Shown here one piece after another: positions 8,932 through 16,792 of a DNA stretch of 64,000 nt. Source of the DNA: Coriobacteriaceae bacterium (lineage in GTDB: Bacteria; Actinomycetota; Coriobacteriia; Coriobacteriales; Coriobacteriaceae); contig DAJPFV010000001.1 in NCBI GenBank assembly GCA_025993015.1, positions 1,240,001 through 1,304,000 of the forward strand, given 5' to 3'. The position numbers and the translations under genes were made by a program. Below the pieces are notes generated by a model. The model was not told where the DNA came from and did not search any database. It was given only the letters and a program-made list of their open reading frames with translations. Each line of letters starts with the position of its first letter. Within the stretch, counting starts at the first letter, position 1.

Positions 8932-10738
8932 GTGCCTCGCCTCCTTCCTGGGTCTGAGCTTGCGTTGCGGATGCCTCGGTGTTGGCCTCGACGGCCCCTT
9001 CGCCCTCGGCAGACATCTTGTTTTGCGAGGTAAAGGTCTCGCGGTAGATCTCGCTTGTCTTGAGCAGCTCGTCATGGTTGCCGATTTGCGCGATGCGGCC
9101 ACCTTCCATGACGATGATGCGGTCTGCGTCCTGCACGGAGCTAATGCGCTGGGCGATGATGAGCTTGGTCGTGTTAGGCAGATAGCTTGCCAGCCCTGCG
9201 CGAATCTTGGCGTCGGTCTTGGTGTCGACGGCGCTGGTGGAGTCGTCCAGGATCAAGATCTTGGGGCGACGCAGCAGAGCACGCGCAATGCACAGGCGCT
9301 GCTTCTGACCGCCGGAAACATTGGAGCCGCCCTGCTCGATCCAGGTGTCGTAGCCCTTGGGGAAACCGTCGACAAACTCATCGGCGCAGGCCAGATGTGC
9401 CGCCTCGCGGACTTCCTCGTCGGTGGCGTTCGGGTCGCCCCAGCGCAGGTTCTCGGCAATGGTGCCGCTAAACAGCACGTTTTTCTGCAGCACCATGGCG
9501 ACCTGGTGGCGCAGTGCGTCCAGGTCGTAGTCGCGCACGTCCATGCCGCCCACGCGCACGGTGCCTTCGGTGGCGTCGTACAGGCGGGCGATGAGGTTTA
9601 CAAGCGTGGACTTGGCCGAGCCAGTGCCGCCGATGATGCCGATGGTCTCGCCGCTCTTAATGTGCAGGTCGATATCGTCGAGCGCCTGGCGCTTCGCATG
9701 CGCGGAATACTTAAAGCTCACGTGGTCAAAGTCGATGGAACCGTCGGCAACCTCGAGCACGGGCTCGGCGGGATCGGCGATCGTGGGCTCGGCGGCCAGC
9801 ACCTCGGTAATGCGGTGCGCCGATTCGTCGGCCATGGTCACCATGACAAAGATCATCGACAGCTGCATCAGGCTCATGAGGATCTGGAAGCCATAGGTAA
9901 AGATCGAGGAGAGCTGGCCCACGTCGAACAGCGTGCCCTGGCTCGTGATGATGAGCTTGGATCCCAGGTAGATGATGACGACAAATGCGCCGTTGACGCA
10001 GATGTTCATCATGGGGTTGTTAAAGGCGAGCAGCTTCTCGGCGCGGGTGAAGTCCATCTGGACGTCGCGCGCGGCGGTGGCGAACTTCTCCTTCTCAAAG
10101 TCTTCGCGCACGTAGCTCTTGACCACGCGCATGCCGGTGACGTTTTCCTCGACGGACTCGTTAAGGGCGTCGTACTTGTGGAACACGCGCGAGAAGATGG
10201 GGCGTACCTTAAAGATGATAAAGAACAGTCCAAAGCCCAGCAGCGGAATGATGACCAGGTAGACCATGGCGACGCTGCCGCCCATGATAAATGCCATGGT
10301 AAAGGCGAAGATCAAGACCAGCGGCGCGCGCACGGCGATACGGATGATCATCATAAAGGCCTGCTGCACGTTGTTGATGTCAGTGGTCAGACGCGTGACG
10401 AGCGAGGAGCTCGAGAACTCATCGATGTTGGCAAAGCTGAACGTCTGGATCTTGTAGAACAGGTCGTGACGCAGGTTCTTGGCGAAGCCGCAACTCGCAT
10501 GGCTGCAGGTGACGCCGGCAGCGGCACCAAAAGCAAGCGACGTCAGCGCGATGAGCACCAAAAAGCCTGCGGTGGGAAGCATCTCGGCTACGGTGGTACC
10601 GTCTTTGATGGCGTCGATCAGGTTGGCGGTGATAAATGGAATCAGCATCTCGCAGAGCACCTCGCCAAGCACGAGCAATGGCGTGGCAACAGCGACTTTC
10701 ATATAGTCGCGGATGCTGCCCATGAGGGTTTTAATCAT
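8924..10738 (-). CDS. ABC exporter half-transporter with degenerate ATPase site (heterodimer subunit A)
   Basis: 604 aa exporter with membrane domain then nucleotide-binding domain. Walker A is GGTGSAKST (Ala in place of the last Gly), the signature VSGGQ is canonical, but Walker B reads LILDDSTSAVD with Asp instead of the catalytic Glu, and the switch is IAQR with Gln instead of His. This asymmetry is the hallmark of heterodimeric exporters of the TM287/288 or BmrCD kind: the consensus ATP site is completed by the partner encoded at 7012-8931. It starts 8 nt inside the marR gene (ATGATTAA) behind GGGAGG. The C-terminal tail is rich in E, A and Q and probably disordered. Confidence 0.9.
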   Translation of the reverse strand: MIKTLMGSIRDYMKVAVATPLLVLGEVLCEMLIPFITANLIDAIKDGTTVAEMLPTAGFLVLIALTSLAFGAAAGVTCSHASCGFAKNLRHDLFYKIQTFSFANIDEFSSSSLVTRLTTDINNVQQAFMMIIRIAVRAPLVLIFAFTMAFIMGGSVAMVYLVIIPLLGFGLFFIIFKVRPIFSRVFHKYDALNESVEENVTGMRVVKSYVREDFEKEKFATAARDVQMDFTRAEKLLAFNNPMMNICVNGAFVVIIYLGSKLIITSQGTLFDVGQLSSIFTYGFQILMSLMQLSMIFVMVTMADESAHRITEVLAAEPTIADPAEPVLEVADGSIDFDHVSFKYSAHAKRQALDDIDLHIKSGETIGIIGGTGSAKSTLVNLIARLYDATEGTVRVGGMDVRDYDLDALRHQVAMVLQKNVLFSGTIAENLRWGDPNATDEEVREAAHLACADEFVDGFPKGYDTWIEQGGSNVSGGQKQRLCIARALLRRPKILILDDSTSAVDTKTDAKIRAGLASYLPNTTKLIIAQRISSVQDADRIIVMEGGRIAQIGNHDELLKTSEIYRETFTSQNKMSAEGEGAVEANTEASATQAQTQEGGEAHE

Positions 10739-11237
10739 CCAGTTCCTCCCAGGTTACACGGATTTTCTCGAGCATTTCGGCGAGCTGCTCGCGCTCGTCG
10801 TGAGTGAGGGCACTAAAGGCCCGTTCTCTAAAGCGGATGCGGGCCGCCTGGTCGATGCGGGCGTTTTCCCGGCCGGTTTCGGTCAGGCGAATGGTGAGTT
10901 GCCGTCGATCCTTGGGGTTACGGCTGCGCTCGATGAGGCCGTTGACCTCGAGCTTGGACAGGATCTCGGAAAGCGACCCCGGCTTGAGGTCAAAGTGCAT
11001 GCCGAGTTCCTGCTGCGACATCTCGCCGCCGGGCTGCTTGGCCAGCAGGCAGATGATGGGCGCCTTGCCGGACACGCCTCCGCCATGAAAATGCATGTAA
11101 TGGCCGCAAAAACCCAGGCCGCTCAGGATGCGCTTGGCGAGTTTGTCTTCGGCGCTGACCGCTTCGGGTATGTCTACCGGTTGCGACGGGTCACCGCCGG
11201 GCTCGTGCGAACAAAGGTTAAGAGGTTCATCGCACAT
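10731..11237 (-). CDS. MarR-family transcriptional regulator of the ABC exporter operon
   Basis: 168 aa winged-helix regulator; LTIRLTETGRENARIDQAA and the preceding SRNPKDRRQ form the wing and following helix typical of MarR. The N terminus has an unusual set of possible metal or thiol ligands: Cys2, Cys9, His11 and then Cys44, His46, His49, His51 (CGHYMHFH). This is not general in MarR proteins and hints at metal, heme or oxidant sensing, which is an inference. First gene of a three-gene overlapping operon with the two ABC subunits, so it probably represses its own exporter. TTAGG-type half-sites lie just upstream. Confidence 0.87.
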   Translation of the reverse strand: MCDEPLNLCSHEPGGDPSQPVDIPEAVSAEDKLAKRILSGLGFCGHYMHFHGGGVSGKAPIICLLAKQPGGEMSQQELGMHFDLKPGSLSEILSKLEVNGLIERSRNPKDRRQLTIRLTETGRENARIDQAARIRFRERAFSALTHDEREQLAEMLEKIRVTWEELDD

Positions 11238-11261
11238 GAATTAGTGTTGCTCCTTTCTTTA

Positions 11262-11300
11262 GTTAGGTAGTGGAATTGTTTTGTGCCTAACCAATTTAGG
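11262..11300. promoter_or_regulatory. Candidate operator of the marR-ABC operon
   Basis: GTTAGGTA (11262-11269) and TGCCTAAC (11284-11291) form an inverted pair with one mismatch, and CCTAA/TTAGG form a second at 11286-11300. It lies 25-63 bp before the marR start codon, where MarR autoregulators usually bind. Half-site spacing of about 22 bp fits a dimer on two turns. Confidence 0.45.
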
Positions 11301-11338
11301 AGCGTGAGAAATCAATGTCAAGGTACCAAACTTATTAA

Positions 11339-11510
11339 GTTACGGCGTTTTGCCAAACGCCGTAACCGCTCGACGCTGCAAACCCGCCAGAGCGGCAATC
11401 TGCCTTTCAACTTCGGCGGCATGACCAGAAGGTCAATGCCGCCTTGTTTCAAGGCACCTTGCTCGCTCTGGCGGGTTTTCGCTGACTTCGCCAAAACATC
11501 GGCGTTGCCT
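11339..11510 (+). repeat. Structured stop-codon-proximal repeat, copy 1
   Basis: 172 bp. Stem 1 is a perfect 12-bp hairpin GTTACGGCGTTT, loop TGCC, complement. Stem 2 pairs AACCCGCCAGAGCG (near 11382) with CGCTCTGGCGGGTT (near 11463). Stem 3 inside it is GGCGGCATGACC, loop AGAA, GGTCAATGCCGCC. Conserved single-stranded blocks are GCAATCTG, CACCTTGCTCGC and TTTTCGCTG. It follows directly a TAA (11336-11338) that ends a seven-codon frame from ATG 11315; whether that tiny frame is real is doubtful. It lies in the divergent gap between marR and the pyridoxamine kinase gene. About 85-90 percent alike by eye to the copy at 50065. Confidence 0.8.
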
Positions 11511-11530
11511 TGATTCAAACTTGCCAAAAG

Positions 11531-11588
11531 GTAGTCGTTGGGGGACGTTCTTGTTTGACTAGTCGTTTAAGAACGTCCCCAACGACTA
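11531..11588. repeat. 21-bp perfect inverted repeat, partner of the structured element
   Basis: Arms 11531-11551 and 11568-11588 (GTAGTCGTTGGGGACGTTCT and complement) flank GTTTGACTAGTCGTTT. The same core and right arm recur at 33844-33893, also just downstream of a structured repeat. After the right arm comes TTGGGGACGGAGGAAAAGGG, a REP-like stretch echoed inside the M20 peptidase gene at 23035-23060. Confidence 0.7.
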
Positions 11589-11738
11589 CTTGGGGACGGA
11601 GGAAAAGGGATCATTTTCCGAAACCTTTCCGCAACAATCTGCTCTTCGCACTGCTCGACTCCGCTCGCAACGTCCCCTGCGCTACACTTAGTTGCACTGT
11701 GGCGCCGTTGCGCCGCGCCCGATCCAAGGGGGGCACTC

Positions 11739-12563
11739 ATGAAGAATACTCAGCTGCTGCTGATTAACGATATGTGCGGCTACGGCAAGGTCGCGCTTTC
11801 CGCCATGCTGCCGGTGCTGTCGCACATGGGTTACCGTATCCATAATCTGCCGACGGCACTTGTGTCCGATACGCTCAACTACCCCAAGTTCTACATCCAC
11901 GACACCACCGAGTACGTGCGTCAGAGTCTTGCCATCTGGGAAGAGCTCGGCTTTGAGTTCGACGCCATCTCGACCGGCTTTATCGTGACCGAGGAAGAGA
12001 CGCGCATCATCTCGGACTTTTGCCACCGCCGTGCGCAAAAGGGCACCAAGGTGTTCGTCGACCCCATCATGGGCGACAACGGCAAGCTCTATGCGGGCGT
12101 GCCCGAGTCCACGATTGGCCTTATGCGGCACCTGCTCGAGTGCGCCGACTACGCGGTTCCCAACTACACCGAGGCCTGTTTGCTCACCGACACGCCTATC
12201 GTCGAGCAAATCACGCCCGATGAGGCCCGCGCCCTTGTGGACGCCGTGCGCGAGCTGGGTGCCAAGTCGGTGGTCATTACGAGCGCCGTAGTCAATGGCA
12301 CGAACGCGGTTATCGGTTACGACCATGTGGCGGGGGAGTACTTTACGATTCCCTTTGAGCTCATTCCGGTCTATTTCCCGGGCACGGGCGACACGTTCTC
12401 GGCGGTGCTCGTCGGCCGCGTTATGGCAGGCTGGAGTCTGCAGTGCGCGACGTCCGATGCCATGCGTGTGGTGGCTGAGCTTATCGAGCGCAATGCCGAC
12501 CAAGAGGACAAGTCGGCCGGCCTTCCCATCGAGGCCTGCCTGGATGTGGTTGACCATGAGTAA
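11739..12563 (+). CDS. Pyridoxamine/pyridoxal kinase (PfkB/ribokinase-like)
   Basis: 274 aa. Starts LLLINDMCGYGKVALSAMLP, matching the N terminus of the pyridoxamine kinase group found in Firmicutes and Actinobacteria, and has the anion-hole/catalytic motif GTGDTFS near 215-221. It would phosphorylate vitamin B6 forms with ATP for PLP salvage in the cytoplasm. The 3' end overlaps the next gene by 8 nt (ATGAGTAA), so the pair is translationally coupled. ThiD/HMP-P kinase is the nearest alternative, less likely from the N-terminal sequence. Confidence 0.85.
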   Translation: MKNTQLLLINDMCGYGKVALSAMLPVLSHMGYRIHNLPTALVSDTLNYPKFYIHDTTEYVRQSLAIWEELGFEFDAISTGFIVTEEETRIISDFCHRRAQKGTKVFVDPIMGDNGKLYAGVPESTIGLMRHLLECADYAVPNYTEACLLTDTPIVEQITPDEARALVDAVRELGAKSVVITSAVVNGTNAVIGYDHVAGEYFTIPFELIPVYFPGTGDTFSAVLVGRVMAGWSLQCATSDAMRVVAELIERNADQEDKSAGLPIEACLDVVDHE

Positions 12564-12885
12564 CGCCGACGAGAGCAGCACCGAGGCAGCGGGCGAGAAC
12601 AGGCCGCTCGGCGCGCCGCGTGGCAAGCGTCCGCGTATCCGTATTAGCTGCGTGGACCAGCTGGGTGCGTGCCGTTGTCACCACGGGCACAAGCCGGGCG
12701 ATGTCTTCGACTTCGATCGCGATCGCGGCAAGATGTGCGCCATGGCCTGCCACGTGGGCTTTCCCTATATCGATATCCTGCGCTATGGCGGGACCGTGCC
12801 TGGCAACGAGCCCGGCACGGCAAAGTTCTGCTGCCCCGAAGTCGATACACTGAACGTCTGGCTTGCCAAGATCGTTGACGAGTAG
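12556..12885 (+). CDS. TIGR04076-family protein (small Cys-rich, unknown function)
   Basis: 109 aa from an ATG overlapping the kinase stop. It shows ISCVDQLGACRCHHGHKPGD, then MCAMACHVGF and a C-terminal KFCCPEVDTLNVWL: the conserved Cys/His pattern and aromatic-rich core of TIGR04076 proteins, whose function is not known. The repeated cysteines suggest metal or cofactor binding (inference). The first 25 residues are charged and probably disordered. Coupling to a vitamin B6 kinase gene is a contextual clue only. Confidence 0.75.
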   Translation: MSNADESSTEAAGENRPLGAPRGKRPRIRISCVDQLGACRCHHGHKPGDVFDFDRDRGKMCAMACHVGFPYIDILRYGGTVPGNEPGTAKFCCPEVDTLNVWLAKIVDE

Positions 12886-12893
12886 TCGAGCGC

Positions 12894-12926
12894 AATGTGT
12901 CAAAGGGACAGCCCCTTTGACACATT
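12894..12926. repeat. REP palindrome, TGTCAAAG type
   Basis: 33-bp palindrome AATGTGTCAAAGGGAC...TTTGACACATT directly after the TIGR04076 gene. It matches the palindromes at 14442, 16591 and 21811, but the A/T pair in the arm is swapped on both sides, keeping the stem. Confidence 0.8.
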
Positions 12927-12965
12927 CGCCGGTGGTGCCCCTTCTTTTGCTTATAATCTCAAATC

Positions 12966-13049
12966 TCTGCATTTCATCAGATTTTAGGTTCTAAAAATTC
13001 TGCGTTTCATCGATAATCAAGCATATAAAACTTTGCATTTCATTCGATA
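12966..13049 (+). repeat. Three 33-bp-period direct repeats upstream of AAA/DUF4143 gene
   Basis: Units TCTGCATTTCATCAGA (12966), TCTGCGTTTCATCGATA (12999) and TTTGCATTTCATTCGATA (13032) are exactly 33 bp apart. The spacers are unrelated AT-rich sequence. The last unit ends 18 bp before the ATPase start codon. Three turns of helix per period means all copies face the same side of the DNA. Confidence 0.8.
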
Positions 13050-13067
13050 ACACCGAGGGGAGAGCCT

Positions 13068-14429
13068 ATGCTGCGCAGGAAAATAGCGGCAGAGCTGGAG
13101 CGTTGGCTGAAGTCTTCCGAGCAAAAGGCCTTGTTCATTACGGGTTCTCGCCAGATTGGCAAAAGCTATTCGATTCGCGCATTTGGCAAAGCCAACCATG
13201 CAACCTACATCGAGCTTAACCTCATGGAAAACCGCCAGGCAAAAGATGCTCTTCTCGAGGCGCGGAATGCCGATGATTTCATCAGCAGGGTGACGCTTCT
13301 TTCGGGAAAGTCGATTGCACCAGGCAAAACGCTCGTGTTTATCGATGAGGTCCAAGAGGCCCCCGACATCATGACGATGGCAAAGTTCCTTGTTGAGGAC
13401 GGGAGGTGCCGCTGGGCGTTTTCGGGGTCAATGCTCGGGACCCAGTTCAAGGGCGTCAGGTCCTATCCCGTGGGGTATGTTCGCGAGCTTAGGATGTTCC
13501 CGCTCGATTTTGAGGAGTTTTGCTGGGCAATCGGGGTGAGCGAGGGGGCTCGTCAAACGATACGTGACGCGTGTATCAGCGAGAGGCCCATTCCTGATTA
13601 CATTCATGACGCGATGATGGCAAACTTCAGGACCTATACCGTTGTCGGCGGAATGCCGGAGGTCGTGCAGCGTTTCCTTGACACGCAGGGCGACCTTGCC
13701 TCTGTTCGTCAGCTACAGTCAGAGCTCAACGAACAGTACCGGCGGGATATCTCCAAGTATGCAAGCGGGCGAGCCCTTCAGGTGCAGAGCATCTACGATC
13801 AGCTCCCTATTATGCTCGAGGGCGAAAACAAGCGCTTCGTGCTCAATTCCATTGACCCCAAGGCTTACTACGAGAAGTATCAGCGAGATTTTGTATGGCT
13901 TGTCGATGCCGGCGTTGCTCTCAAAGCCGATATCGTAACCGAGCCAAAATCGCCCCTGCTCAAGACGGCGCGGCCATCGCAGTTCAAGCTATATCAATCG
14001 GATACGGGCATGTTGATGGCGCGCTACCCCGTTGGAGTCGCCCAAGCGGCGTATCTTGATAGCAAGGAGCCCAATCTGGGCGGCATTTACGAAAACGTGG
14101 TGGCCCAGCAGCTGGCCGCCCAAAATCGCCAGCTTTACTACTATCAGACAAAAAAGCGCGGTGAAGTGGACTTTGTGGTCGATGGACCGGATGGGACGGC
14201 TGTTCCGATCGAGGTTAAATCGGGCTCCTATTACCACGCGCACGCTGCGCTCGGTCATGTGCTTGATACGGCTGAATATGGCGTAAGGCTCGGGATTGTT
14301 TTCTCGAGAGGCAACGTTGAGCGCAACGGAGCGGTTCTCTATTTGCCGCTATATGCGACCTGGGCCCTTTCGGATGTTTTGGGCGACTCCTGCGCCGAGG
14401 GGATAAAGCTGGAGGTCAAGCCGGTCTAG
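13068..14429 (+). CDS. AAA ATPase with DUF4143 (PD-(D/E)XK-like) C-terminal domain
   Basis: 453 aa. N-terminal AAA_14 domain with Walker A GSRQIGKS at 26-33 and Walker B LVFIDE at 89-94. The C-terminal DUF4143 domain has GEVDFVV (Asp368) and IEVKSG (Glu382, Lys384), the spacing of a PD-(D/E)XK nuclease core. Family members are common accessory ATPases of unknown role. Monocistronic, with REP elements at both ends and three phased direct repeats immediately upstream. GGGGAG seven bases before the ATG sets the start. Codon use is somewhat less G/C-biased than neighbours, which would fit acquisition. Confidence 0.85.
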   Translation: MLRRKIAAELERWLKSSEQKALFITGSRQIGKSYSIRAFGKANHATYIELNLMENRQAKDALLEARNADDFISRVTLLSGKSIAPGKTLVFIDEVQEAPDIMTMAKFLVEDGRCRWAFSGSMLGTQFKGVRSYPVGYVRELRMFPLDFEEFCWAIGVSEGARQTIRDACISERPIPDYIHDAMMANFRTYTVVGGMPEVVQRFLDTQGDLASVRQLQSELNEQYRRDISKYASGRALQVQSIYDQLPIMLEGENKRFVLNSIDPKAYYEKYQRDFVWLVDAGVALKADIVTEPKSPLLKTARPSQFKLYQSDTGMLMARYPVGVAQAAYLDSKEPNLGGIYENVVAQQLAAQNRQLYYYQTKKRGEVDFVVDGPDGTAVPIEVKSGSYYHAHAALGHVLDTAEYGVRLGIVFSRGNVERNGAVLYLPLYATWALSDVLGDSCAEGIKLEVKPV

Positions 14430-14441
14430 GGCCAGTCCCGG

Positions 14442-14473
14442 ATGTGACAAAGGGGCAGTTCCTTTGTCACATT
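14442..14473. repeat. REP palindrome, TGACAAAG type
   Basis: ATGTGACAAAGGGGC...CCTTTGTCACATT, about 12 bp after the ATPase stop codon. Same family as 12894, 16591 and 21811. Confidence 0.8.
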
Positions 14474-14475
14474 CA

Positions 14476-14498
14476 TGAGCGTGGATTTTCTCCCGTTT
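14476..14498. repeat. Single arm of the GAGCGTGGA inverted repeat
   Basis: TGAGCGTGGATTTTCTCCCG matches the left arm of the complete palindrome at 18630-18695. Here no matching right arm follows, so it looks like a decayed copy. Confidence 0.6.
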
Positions 14499-14524
14499 AG
14501 AGCGTGGTTCGTGCGCCCACGAAC

Positions 14525-14971
14525 CTACAGCTGCTCGAGCATGGCGGTGCAGCCGGCGATCACGTCGCGGTAGGTGGCATCGAAATTGCCGGTGTACCAG
14601 GGATCGGCCACGTTGCCGGGGCGATCAGTCCAATCGAGCAAGCGCGTAATCTTGCCGTCAGGGTCGTCGCCAAAGATGCGACGCAGGCCACGCGCGTTCT
14701 CAGCATCCATATAGACAATATGGTCCCAGTCGCCATACTCCGCGCGACGCACCTGACGTGCACGATGTGCGACGACGGGAATCCCGACTTCGCGCAGCTT
14801 GGCGACCGTGCCATGATGCGGCGGGTTGCCAATCTCCTCGGTCGAGGTCGCAGCGGAATCGATGACAAATTCGCCCTCGCGCCCGGCGCGGCGCACCAAC
14901 TCGGTAAACACCGACTCAGCCATCGTCGAGCGACAGATGTTGCCATGGCAGATAAAAAGAACGCGTTGCAC
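14525..14971 (-). CDS. Low molecular weight protein-tyrosine phosphatase
   Basis: 148 aa, normal length. The P-loop CHGNICRS at residues 8-15 has the C(X)5R catalytic motif right at the N terminus, and the general-acid Asp is in NVADPWYTG near 121-129. It hydrolyses phosphotyrosine on proteins in the cytoplasm, often opposing a bacterial tyrosine kinase or acting on exported polysaccharide systems; no such kinase is nearby. Single leftward gene. Confidence 0.92.
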   Translation of the reverse strand: MQRVLFICHGNICRSTMAESVFTELVRRAGREGEFVIDSAATSTEEIGNPPHHGTVAKLREVGIPVVAHRARQVRRAEYGDWDHIVYMDAENARGLRRIFGDDPDGKITRLLDWTDRPGNVADPWYTGNFDATYRDVIAGCTAMLEQL

Positions 14972-15131
14972 AGGGTTTCCTTTCTAGACAGGGCCGTACG
15001 GCCTGCGGTGGCACTGTAACACAGCCCTTTCCAATGAAGCCAACTGCGCAGAGTGGAGGATGACGCAGCTCACGCCCATCGTCTGATGTAAAGCGGGCAA
15101 AAACGTTTTCCACGAAGACAGAGGTGCTCAA

Positions 15132-15192
15132 GATTTCATGTGTTCCAGATACATGAAATCGAAGAAAAACGTGTATCTGAAATACACGAAAT
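15132..15192. repeat. Pair of related short palindromes
   Basis: GATTTCATGT...ACATGAAATC (15132-15160) is a palindrome with perfect 10-bp arms. CGTGTAT...ATACACG follows within 15169-15188. The second unit, read on the other strand, is a variant of the first (ATTTCGTGTATTTCAGATACACG against ATTTCATGTGTTCCAGATACATG), so two related copies stand head to head in the gap between two leftward genes. The rest of 14972-15279 holds nothing else recognisable. Confidence 0.6.
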
Positions 15193-15279
15193 TGCACTGC
15201 TGAAGCTTCCAGGCGGATAAACACTACTTGTATGGGACGGTTTTCACCGGTTGCTCGCCACCTTGGGCTATGTTCGCTC

Positions 15280-16533
15280 CTATGCCTGCATCCGGAGCTG
15301 TGCTGATTGACGACGGCGCTCCCAGCGAGCCAGCTTAATCGTCACCAGCGTGAGGGCCCAGGCCACAAGCGAGAACGCGGCGCCCACTGCGCCCACGTAC
15401 GCAATGCCAACGCTGCTTACCACGGCGCCGCCCACTGCGGTGCCAAACGAGATGCCGACGTTAAACGCCATGGGTTCAACCGAACTTGCGAGTACCATCG
15501 ACTTGGGATGGCGGCTGCGTGCCACGTCCATAAAGTGCGTGATGCACGATACCGAGAACAGGTACATGAGCAACGCCAAGCTAAAGACAAAGACCAGCGC
15601 GAGCGGCATGGTGCCGCCCACAGCAAACAGTCCGAGTAACGCCGCAGCCTGCAGCACAAACGTCACAAGCAGCGCCTTCATGCCAAAGCGCGCGTCGATC
15701 CATCCGCCCAGGATGTTCGAGATTAGGCAGAACACGCCGTAGGCCATAAGCGTGGTACTGGCTTCGACCGTGCCCATGCCCAGCACCTGTTCAAGATAAG
15801 GCGTCACGTAGCCGTAGAACACATAGACCGAGCCCACGCCAAACAAAAAGATGAGCATGCCGGTGATGATGCTCGGCTCGCGCAGCAGCCCCGCCTGCTC
15901 GCGAAAGGTGGCAGGCTCGTCGGTTTGCCCAGCGCGCGGCATAAACGCCACGAGCGCTCCGCAGATCAGAACGGCAAAGGTCAGCGTGCCGTACATGGCT
16001 ACGTGCCAATCGAGCGTGTCGGCTACAAACTTGCCGATCGAAGTGACAAAGACCATTGCCACGGAAAACGCACCATATACCACCGAGATTGCAAGTGAAG
16101 TTTGCTGCGGGGACAGAAGCTCGGGGATGTACGTCACACCCACGGCGAGCAGTGCGCCCGAGACGGAGCCCAAGATGATGCGCGAGGCGAACAACACCTG
16201 GAAGTTGGGCGCCAACGCCATGACCAGGTTGCCGAGCACAAAGACGATGCTATAGCACACGAGCAGCTGGTAGCGGCGGAATCGCCCCGTGCTGAGCGCA
16301 AGCACCGGCGTCGCGATGGCGTAGACGAGCGCGAACACGCTGATGAGCTGGCCCGCAGTGGCAAGCGAGATGCCGAGCTCCGTCGCCAGGTCGCTTTCGA
16401 TGCCGATGACCACGAACTCGGAGCAGCCGAGCGAGAATCCCAACAGCACGAGCAGCGCCAGGCAGAGCTTGGTGCGCGCGGGGGAGAGCGCGGCGGCGGT
16501 TGACTTACTTTTGGGCGTGGTTGCGGCGGTCAA
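15280..16533 (-). CDS. MFS exporter, DHA1-like (AraJ/purine-efflux type)
   Basis: About 417 aa with 12 membrane helices. The segment LLVLLGFSLGCSEFVVIGIE is the start of TM1 of the DHA1 sugar/drug/nucleoside efflux group, followed by STGRFRRYQLL in the loop after TM2. Export of a small molecule by proton antiport is expected; the substrate is unknown. The start is uncertain: the TTG at 16533 has GGAG eight bases upstream and is chosen; a GTG at 16542 is possible. The far ATG at 16620 lies inside a REP palindrome and is rejected. Confidence 0.85.
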   Translation of the reverse strand: MTAATTPKSKSTAAALSPARTKLCLALLVLLGFSLGCSEFVVIGIESDLATELGISLATAGQLISVFALVYAIATPVLALSTGRFRRYQLLVCYSIVFVLGNLVMALAPNFQVLFASRIILGSVSGALLAVGVTYIPELLSPQQTSLAISVVYGAFSVAMVFVTSIGKFVADTLDWHVAMYGTLTFAVLICGALVAFMPRAGQTDEPATFREQAGLLREPSIITGMLIFLFGVGSVYVFYGYVTPYLEQVLGMGTVEASTTLMAYGVFCLISNILGGWIDARFGMKALLVTFVLQAAALLGLFAVGGTMPLALVFVFSLALLMYLFSVSCITHFMDVARSRHPKSMVLASSVEPMAFNVGISFGTAVGGAVVSSVGIAYVGAVGAAFSLVAWALTLVTIKLARWERRRQSAQLRMQA

Positions 16534-16590
16534 GGTTGTCACTCCAATGTCGCATGAATAAGCGGGATTCAATCCCTGCAACTCTAACAG

Positions 16591-16623
16591 AATGTGACAA
16601 AGAGACAGTCCCTTTGTCACATT
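16591..16623. repeat. REP palindrome, TGACAAAG type
   Basis: 33-bp palindrome AATGTGACAAAGAGAC...CCTTTGTCACATT in the divergent gap upstream of the MFS gene. Confidence 0.8.
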
Positions 16624-16642
16624 CGCGGCGTGGCTGCCGCCT

Positions 16643-16709
16643 AAACCGTCACAACATTCGATGAAAATCTCAAAAACGAGAAAAACCGTCGAATGTTGGG
16701 ACGGTTTTC
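16643..16709. repeat. 67-bp imperfect inverted repeat
   Basis: AAACCGTCACAACATTCGA on the left pairs with TCGAATGTTGGGACGGTTT on the right with one mismatch. The inner AAAATCTC/GAGAAAAA also pairs in part. It lies between two divergent genes, so it is unlikely to be a terminator and is more likely a dispersed repeat. Confidence 0.65.
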
Positions 16710-16792
16710 CTGTCTGTGCCGGCGAGCTCCAACGCCGTCTGGGGGTATAAGGCTGGCAAGTGTTTACTTGCGAGGCTTAAGGGGCGCCCCGT

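Noticed and set aside
16534..16620. Extended N terminus of the DHA1-like transporter from ATG 16620
   Set aside because: That ATG lies in a REP palindrome and the extra residues have no membrane or family features.
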